DNA of 64,000 nucleotides from JBMOKU01 sp049324315 (GTDB lineage: Bacteria; Bacillota; Clostridia; Peptostreptococcales; Thermotaleaceae), in NCBI GenBank assembly GCA_049324315.1, contig JBMOKU010000055.1:62001-126000 (forward strand), in the 5' to 3' direction. A program made the position numbers and the translations under genes. Under the pieces are notes generated by a model. The model searched no databases. It saw only the letters and a program-made list of their open reading frames with translations, and was not told the DNA's origin. How positions within the stretch are numbered: position 1 is the first letter of the stretch; the number at the start of each line of letters is the position of its first letter. Shown here piece by piece: positions 59,359 to 64,000 of this stretch.

Positions 59359-60567
59359 TCAGCTGATCGATACCTTATCATAATCAATGAATTTAGATTT
59401 TTTATATCTCGAGAATTTCAATTTATCAATATTAAAATCTGTCTCTTCTCCGGTGATGATCTGTGTCATCATTCTGCCGGTTATTCCGGACAAGCTGATT
59501 CCATCACCTTCGTGCCCGGCTGCTATATAGTAGCCCGGTACTTCCTCGACCTCTGATACAATTGGCAAATGATCTTCACAGTAAGGTCTAACGCCCGCGT
59601 AAGCTCTGATACAGTTGATTTCTTTTATGATGGGAAAGAAGCGCATGCCCCTTTCAGCGATTGCCTGTATAACTTCGATTTCTGTACTGGTGTCAAAACC
59701 TTTGAATTCTCGATGTCCTCCTAACAAAAAATTATCCGCTTCTGTAGGTTCTATATTAAAAGCAACATTGTGTTTTTCTACCAGTTCACTTACATTTCTT
59801 TTGAAGTTTATATCTTCAAATTTGGAAAGCATATAGCCAAACTCATGAACTTTTTGGTTCACGATCTTAAAAGTTTTCTCAGAAATCAAGATAACACCTT
59901 TTCTCGGCTTAATAGGAATATCTATCCCTACCATTTTTCCAAGTGCAGGTGACCAGGCACCCCCACAGTTAACTACTCTTTTTGTTTTGATCTCGCCTCT
60001 GTCTGTAACAACACTTTCTACAGCACCTTTTTCATCTAATTTAATATCTGTTACCGAATGACGGTCAAAGACCTTTAATCCACGTTTTTTTGCTTCTTCA
60101 ACGAAAGCAAAGCATAATTTATAAGGACTCATGGATGAGTCAGGTTCAGTCCATATGCCGCCTACTAAATCTTTTGCCAAATAAGGTTCCATTTCTTGCA
60201 TTTCATAATTGTCAACCATACGCATGTCATAACCGTCTGCCTGTTGCTGTTTGACATACTCTTTTGCTACTTCTAATTCCTGATCAGTTTCACAAACATA
60301 TAAGCTTCCACGTTGTCTGAATTCAAAATCATAGGAAAACTCTTTTGCCAATTGCTTAAATACTTGAATACTTGCATAGCCCATCTCTGTATCTATGCCT
60401 GGTTTTTTATCACAAATTAGTGCAACTGCATCACATCTGCTTGAGGTGCCGTTGGCAACATCACCTCTTTCAACCAGCGCTACGTCTAATCCTTTTTTTG
60501 TCAGATGATAAGCTACACTTGAACCAATAGCACCTGCTCCTATTACAACGACATCAAAACTTTTCAT
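59359..60567 (-). CDS. FAD-dependent amino/imino acid dehydrogenase, DAO-type catalytic subunit
   Basis: 402 aa. Rossmann FAD motif VVVIGAGAIGSSVAYHLTKKG, DAO-family features YKLCFAFVEEAKKRG, VVNCGGAWSPALGKM, IRAYAGVRPYCEDHLPIV and AGHEGDGISLSG. This resembles the beta/catalytic subunits of sarcosine, proline and D-hydroxyproline dehydrogenases. Overlaps the stop of the 2Fe-2S gene (ATGA) and has GGGAGGAGG upstream, so the complex is tightly co-translated. Confidence 0.9.
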   Translation of the reverse strand: MKSFDVVVIGAGAIGSSVAYHLTKKGLDVALVERGDVANGTSSRCDAVALICDKKPGIDTEMGYASIQVFKQLAKEFSYDFEFRQRGSLYVCETDQELEVAKEYVKQQQADGYDMRMVDNYEMQEMEPYLAKDLVGGIWTEPDSSMSPYKLCFAFVEEAKKRGLKVFDRHSVTDIKLDEKGAVESVVTDRGEIKTKRVVNCGGAWSPALGKMVGIDIPIKPRKGVILISEKTFKIVNQKVHEFGYMLSKFEDINFKRNVSELVEKHNVAFNIEPTEADNFLLGGHREFKGFDTSTEIEVIQAIAERGMRFFPIIKEINCIRAYAGVRPYCEDHLPIVSEVEEVPGYYIAAGHEGDGISLSGITGRMMTQIITGEETDFNIDKLKFSRYKKSKFIDYDKVSIS

Positions 60568-60845
60568 CTTTTTCCTCCTCCCAAAGCACCAAATGTAATA
60601 GGTCGTACAGGAGGTCGCGGTGTTCCTGCACTTATTTCTTCAGGATCATTTCCCAATTCTTGTTTTAAAATTTGTTGCACCAATTTCTCACATGTACGTC
60701 CTTGACATAATCCCATTCCGGCCCTAGTTCGTCTTTTAATACCTGTAACATCTCGTGCACCTTGTCTTATCGCTTCTTTTATTTCTCCCACTGTAACTTC
60801 TTCACATCTGCATACTAACATATCATCATCATTGTAATTACTCAC
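60564..60845 (-). CDS. BFD-like [2Fe-2S] subunit of the dehydrogenase complex
   Basis: 93 aa. MLVCRCEEVTVGEIKEAIRQ and the second pair in GLCQGRTC give the four cysteines of a BFD-like [2Fe-2S] domain, normally fused or adjacent to the FAD/NAD subunit in hydroxyproline, opine and sarcosine dehydrogenases. GTG 60845 with GGGGGGAG upstream is preferred over an ATG at 60902, which touches the preceding stop. Confidence 0.85.
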   Translation of the reverse strand: MSNYNDDDMLVCRCEEVTVGEIKEAIRQGARDVTGIKRRTRAGMGLCQGRTCEKLVQQILKQELGNDPEEISAGTPRPPVRPITFGALGGGKR

Positions 60846-60902
60846 TTTTCTCCCCCCTTCTCCAGTTAAGAATCTAAGATAGCGGTTGTTTTCATTAATC
60901 AT

Positions 60903-61397
60903 TTAAGACACTTTAATACCTCTTACCTCTTCCGTTTTATCTATAGGTACTGAAATCGTTATAACCGGTGTCCTGTCAAAGCTCTTTGGATTCTGAACTT
61001 TTACTACTACTCCCTTGCATATTATCCTGCCACTTCTATCAACGGCTTCAACTTCTTGATCTTTTTCAGGCAGTGGGAAATATTCATATGGAAATGCTAC
61101 AGTTCCTTCTATATCAGAATAAGATTTGTCTACGATAAAAATAGCCAGCCCTGGACACTGAGCCACACAAATACCACAACCAATGCATTTCTCATCATCC
61201 AGATATGGCAAGTTTGTTATAGGCTCTCCTAACTTTATTGCCTTAAATTTGCACGATGCTTCACAAGGGTTACATGGTATTTCTTGTATACACTCAATGA
61301 TTGCTACAGGTCCTTTTTTTAAACGCTTTTCAGAGGGGTATTTTGTGGACGCTTTCAACTCTTCCAGTGTTAGAAAGCCTTTTTGTGCTAATGCCAT
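60903..61397 (-). CDS. 4Fe-4S ferredoxin-type subunit
   Basis: 164 aa. Cysteines in CIQEIPCNPCEASCKF and CIGCGICVAQCPG indicate two clusters, the second canonical. The rest is a beta-rich tail without cysteines ending in VRGIKVS. Likely passes electrons from the flavin subunits to ferredoxin. ATG 61397 follows GGGAGGTG. Confidence 0.88.
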   Translation of the reverse strand: MALAQKGFLTLEELKASTKYPSEKRLKKGPVAIIECIQEIPCNPCEASCKFKAIKLGEPITNLPYLDDEKCIGCGICVAQCPGLAIFIVDKSYSDIEGTVAFPYEYFPLPEKDQEVEAVDRSGRIICKGVVVKVQNPKSFDRTPVITISVPIDKTEEVRGIKVS

Positions 61398-61423
61398 CTT
61401 TTCACCTCCCTATTTTTCAGATC

Positions 61424-62548
61424 TTACATGCTTACTAGTTTTTCAAAATTACTTATTTGCCTTTCTTTTGCCTGCATCCTCGCTTCTCCATGAGGTCCTA
61501 ATCTTAACCCATTAAGCCTTGTCCAGATTTCCTCTTTCGTCCTGGATGCTTCTTCTTTAGTTATTTTCCCCAGTGCTTCTGCAATGGCAACCCCTGATAA
61601 TCTACCTTCTTCTAATGCTGTATTTGCTTCTTCAACCCCTGTAATATCGCCAACCACATAAATCCCCGGGCATGTTGATTCCATATTTCTATCATGTACT
61701 GGGACCCAACCTCCTAAAACAGGATCAAACTCCGTTTTACAATCATGCATGATAGCCAATTCTGCTAATGGTTTTAGACCTGCCGCAATCGCAATCGTAT
61801 CCACTTCGAATACTTTTTCTGTCCCTTTAATAGGCTGCCATTTATCATCTACTTCACAGATTACAGCCTCTTCAACACGATTATCTCCTCTGGCTTCTAA
61901 AATGGTATGTCTAGTAAATATAGGTACTCCTGCCCTTGTAATCTTTGAAGCATGTACTGCATAGCCACCTATTTTGGGTGCCGCTTCTACCAATGCAACA
62001 ACATCCGCACCACCTTGCATTAACTGATACGATACAATGAGTCCAACGTTTCCTGAACCAATCATCAGTATTTTTTTGCCCGGCAGCACGCGATTGGTAT
62101 TTACCATGGTCTGAGCAGCGCCAGCTCCCATTACACCTGGTAGTGTCCAACCTTTAAAGCGGACAACGTTTTCTGATGCACCGGCAGCAATGACGATCTT
62201 TTCTGCTTCAACAATTTCTACTTTCTTGTCCGTATCATCCGTTCCAATTTCTACAGCTATGGTTTTTTCTTTAAACAACCCTATCGCAACACTATTCAGC
62301 CATATTTCCACATTATAATCTTTTGCTTCCTTTAAAAGTTCTTCTCCGATCTCGATGCCTCTGATACCAGCGCGGTGGGCACTGGAACCAAAAAATTTAT
62401 GTATCTGCTTAAATAGTTGGCCCCCTGCCTTTTCATTTGCATCCAGCACTAAAACCTCGGCACCTCTTTTTGCTGCTTCAATAGCTGCAGCCAAGCCTGA
62501 AGGTCCCCCGCCAATCACGACTACTTCCTTCTTAGTCACTTGTATCAC
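61424..62548 (-). CDS. FAD/NAD-linked subunit of the dehydrogenase complex
   Basis: 374 aa. Two dinucleotide folds: VVVIGGGPSGLAAAIEAAKRG (FAD) and ILMIGSGNVGLIVSYQLM (NAD), with DANEKAGGQLFKQ and IYVVGDITGVEEANTALEEGR. It corresponds to the alpha subunit in HypO/LhpE-, OoxA- and archaeal proline dehydrogenase-type complexes. Its start overlaps the ferredoxin-like gene upstream by 17 bases. Confidence 0.9.
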   Translation of the reverse strand: MIQVTKKEVVVIGGGPSGLAAAIEAAKRGAEVLVLDANEKAGGQLFKQIHKFFGSSAHRAGIRGIEIGEELLKEAKDYNVEIWLNSVAIGLFKEKTIAVEIGTDDTDKKVEIVEAEKIVIAAGASENVVRFKGWTLPGVMGAGAAQTMVNTNRVLPGKKILMIGSGNVGLIVSYQLMQGGADVVALVEAAPKIGGYAVHASKITRAGVPIFTRHTILEARGDNRVEEAVICEVDDKWQPIKGTEKVFEVDTIAIAAGLKPLAELAIMHDCKTEFDPVLGGWVPVHDRNMESTCPGIYVVGDITGVEEANTALEEGRLSGVAIAEALGKITKEEASRTKEEIWTRLNGLRLGPHGEARMQAKERQISNFEKLVSM

Positions 62549-62858
62549 CTCTTCTTCCTACTCCATATTGAGTTTCAATAACCATGCCTTCTTTGACGGA
62601 AGTAACACAAGTTCGGACATTTGGCTTCCCATTCACAATCATCGCACAGTCAGTACATTGTCCTATTCCACAAAACAGACCTCGGGGTTCCTTCCTTTTC
62701 ACAGTATATCTATTGACGATAATTCCATTTGCTAATAGAACAGCTAATATTTTCTCACCTTCCATAGCCTCCATTTTTTTACCGTCTACTATGATTTCTA
62801 CTGTTTTCCCTGGCTTTGTCTTTCCAAGAACAATATGATCTTCAACCCTTAGACACAT
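62532..62858 (-). CDS. Small [2Fe-2S] ferredoxin-like subunit, first gene of the island
   Basis: 108 aa plant-type fold: a gamma subunit with CGIGQCTDCAMIVNG and RTCVTSV giving four cysteines (the first Cys follows a divergent RGLF). It matches the small 2Fe-2S component of sarcosine/hydroxyproline-type dehydrogenases. RBS AAAGGAGGAATGCACC precedes ATG 62858. A sigma-54 promoter lies about 40 bases upstream. Confidence 0.88.
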   Translation of the reverse strand: MCLRVEDHIVLGKTKPGKTVEIIVDGKKMEAMEGEKILAVLLANGIIVNRYTVKRKEPRGLFCGIGQCTDCAMIVNGKPNVRTCVTSVKEGMVIETQYGVGRRGDTSD

Positions 62859-62898
62859 GGTGCATTCCTCCTTTCTTCTTTGTTCGACACATCATTAC

Positions 62899-62913
62899 GC
62901 AAATGCCATGCCA
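62899..62913 (-). promoter_or_regulatory. Sigma-54 (-24/-12) promoter of the catabolic island
   Basis: Minus strand TGGCATGGCATTTGC: GG and GC separated by ten bases, as required by the sigma-54 consensus TGGCAC-N5-TTGC. It points into the first gene, and a sigma-54 activator gene stands directly upstream. Confidence 0.85.
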
Positions 62914-62997
62914 ATCGTTGCGTTTTTCATTGTTAATGTTTAAACAATCCCTTGAACTATTGATTTTTTATGAATTTTTTGAATATTATTAAATTAA

Positions 62998-63050
62998 TAA
63001 AAAACGGGCCTATAATTTGATGATCAAATTATAAGCCCGTTTTTTATTAA
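62998..63050. terminator. Terminator of the sigma-54 activator gene
   Basis: AAAAAACGGGC-TATAATTTGAT arm pairs with its complement around a short G-centred turn, with A/T runs both sides. It separates the activator gene from the island promoter. Confidence 0.92.
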
Positions 63051-63053
63051 AAC

Positions 63054-63071
63054 TTGTGCAATTTTGCATAA
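63054..63071. promoter_or_regulatory. Candidate upstream activator site 1
   Basis: TTGTGCAATTTTGCATAA, an imperfect palindrome (TTGTGCAA-NN-TTGCAYAA) about 140 bases upstream of the -24 element. The same motif recurs at 63122-63139. Confidence 0.65.
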
Positions 63072-63121
63072 GCTTAAGCTTCTATCAGCTTCAAGATATG
63101 GATTGTACAGTTTTTACCGCT

Positions 63122-63139
63122 TTGTGCAAGTTTGCACAA
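63122..63139. promoter_or_regulatory. Candidate upstream activator site 2
   Basis: TTGTGCAAGTTTGCACAA, a perfect 8+8 palindrome with a 2-base centre, 68 bases from site 1. A third half-site TTGCATAA lies at 63151-63158. This is the expected arrangement for enhancer binding by the Fis-type domain encoded next door. Confidence 0.7.
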
Positions 63140-63163
63140 GATATTCCAAATTGCATAAAGCTG

Positions 63164-64000
63164 CTAAAAGTGTGTTTTTATTCTATGTTTTTGAAGTTTT
63201 CTAATGACCGTACTTCTATCTACCTTTAAAGTTTTAGCCATCTCCTCAGTGCTTTTCGACTTATGCATTACTTCTATTAGTAATTTTTTTTCTACCAAAT
63301 CAACTGCTTCTTTTAGGGATGAAATATTATCAACAGATATTACTTCAAGATCATTATTATGTCTATACTCTACTATGTTTTCAGGCAGATTCTCTTTCGT
63401 AATCATATCGGAGTTGGTTGTTACGATTAAATACTCAATTATATTCTCCAATTCTCTTACATTTCCCGGCCAATGATAATCTATCAGATTTCTCAATGCC
63501 GTAGGTTCAATTTGTTTATTCAAGTGATATTTTTTATTAAATCTATTTAAGCAGTCTTCAATTAAAGGCTTTATATCCTCTCTTCTTTCTTGTAACGGAA
63601 GTATTTTTATAGGTACAACATTTAACCTATAATATAAATCTTTCCGGAAATTTTTTTGTTCAACCATTTCCTCTAAGTTTCTATTGGTTGCAGCTATGAT
63701 CCTGATATCTACAGGGATGGCTTCTTTTCCACCCACTCGAAAAATTTCTTTGTCCTGAAGCACACGCAGCAGTTTGGTTTGTAAATTTAGAGGTAGTTCT
63801 CCTATTTCGTCCAAGAAGAGTGTCCCATTATTTGCTAATTCAATTAAACCTATCTTGCCGCCTTTTTCGGCGCCGGTAAAGGAACCTCTCTCGTATCCGA
63901 AAAGCTCCGATTCCAACAGATTTTCCGGTATAGATCCGCAATCAATTTTAATAAAAGGACCTTCTTTACGATCACTGCTATTATGAATTAATTTGCTCAA
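63164..64000 (-). CDS. Sigma-54-dependent transcriptional activator, N-terminus beyond window edge
   Basis: At least 278 aa visible. The sigma-54 contact loop is ERGSFTGAEKGG (GAFTGA type with Ser), Walker B is NNGTLFLDEIGELP, sensor regions follow (RIIAATNRNLEEM, YYRLNVVPI, PGNVRELENII), and the C-terminus is a Fis-type helix-turn-helix (EEMAKTLKVDRSTVIRKLQKH). The Walker A and sensory domain lie outside the window, so the TTG at 64000 is not the real start. It should activate the promoter at 62899-62913. Confidence 0.94.
   Translation of the reverse strand: MSKLIHNSSDRKEGPFIKIDCGSIPENLLESELFGYERGSFTGAEKGGKIGLIELANNGTLFLDEIGELPLNLQTKLLRVLQDKEIFRVGGKEAIPVDIRIIAATNRNLEEMVEQKNFRKDLYYRLNVVPIKILPLQERREDIKPLIEDCLNRFNKKYHLNKQIEPTALRNLIDYHWPGNVRELENIIEYLIVTTNSDMITKENLPENIVEYRHNNDLEVISVDNISSLKEAVDLVEKKLLIEVMHKSKSTEEMAKTLKVDRSTVIRKLQKHRIKTHF

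Noticed and set aside
63164..64000. TTG at 64000 as a real start of the sigma-54 activator
   Set aside because: The sequence enters in the middle of an AAA+ domain, past Walker A; the gene simply continues beyond the window.
1..64000. CRISPR array, tRNA, rRNA or prophage genes
   Set aside because: No regularly spaced direct repeats, no cloverleaf-type segments other than the T-box, and no phage structural genes were seen.

Overview
The window is about 64 kb of AT-rich, gene-dense bacterial DNA. The organism is most likely a strictly anaerobic, spore-former-type Clostridium relative of the Alkaliphilus/Natronincola kind. This rests on low GC, strong AGGAGG ribosome binding sites, a T-box leader, c-di-AMP and molybdenum-cofactor riboswitches, ECF transport, a tungsten-type aldehyde:ferredoxin oxidoreductase, DUF1836 and heterodimeric ABC exporters. 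No rRNA, tRNA, prophage or CRISPR array was seen. The genus is inference.

Layout. 1-2.8 kb: an IS200/IS605-type tnpB element cut by the window edge, next to the ATPase and permease of a NitT/TauT-type ABC importer. 2.8-13.4 kb: mixed genes (two acetyltransferases, a C39-like protein, a soluble chemoreceptor, argS under a T-box, Nif3, metallo-beta-lactamase, PaaX-like regulator, YdjM-like protein). Two copies of a 169-bp promoter/leader/terminator cassette lie here, each just upstream of a gene start. 13.7-24.9 kb: a potassium and signalling block. A c-di-AMP riboswitch precedes histidine kinase, response regulator, response regulator-TPR, three RCK proteins and two TrkH channels; it converges with a second, paralogous kinase plus response regulator-TPR pair.

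25.0-33.6 kb: the most unusual locus. A consensus promoter and a molybdenum-cofactor-type riboswitch precede an FMN-binding protein, three surface proteins with the sulfite-oxidase-type pterin-binding fold, a membrane-anchored phosphodiesterase, a complete ECF transporter (S, A, A', T), MobB with a cysteine cluster, and a small kinase. I read it as a candidate pterin/molybdenum (or tungsten) cofactor salvage or handling system. One of its ATPase genes carries a frameshift at a seven-A run.

33.7-44.5 kb: an extracellular fumarate-reductase-like flavoprotein with an FMN-binding lipoprotein partner, a LuxR-type two-component system co-directional with a heterodimeric ABC exporter, and a calcium P-type ATPase. 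44.7-50.1 kb: DUF1836 protein, 3-hydroxybutyryl-CoA dehydrogenase, HAD phosphatase, MFS transporter, DeoR regulator and a hypothetical gene.

50.4-64 kb: a catabolic island, all on the minus strand. A sigma-54 activator (cut by the edge), paired activator-site palindromes and a -24/-12 promoter precede a five-subunit iron-sulfur flavoprotein amino/imino acid dehydrogenase, a DapA-family lyase, an NSS sodium symporter with its MetS small subunit, an Asp/Glu-racemase-family enzyme, AOR with a MoaD-like protein, a class III aminotransferase and an acylating aldehyde dehydrogenase. This implies uptake and oxidation of an amino acid through aldehyde intermediates; the substrate is not settled by sequence. 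The AOR needs a tungstopterin, which gives a metabolic link to the cofactor locus.

Short palindromic repeats of at least three stem families, most with a CCCTAC-type right edge, are scattered between genes.
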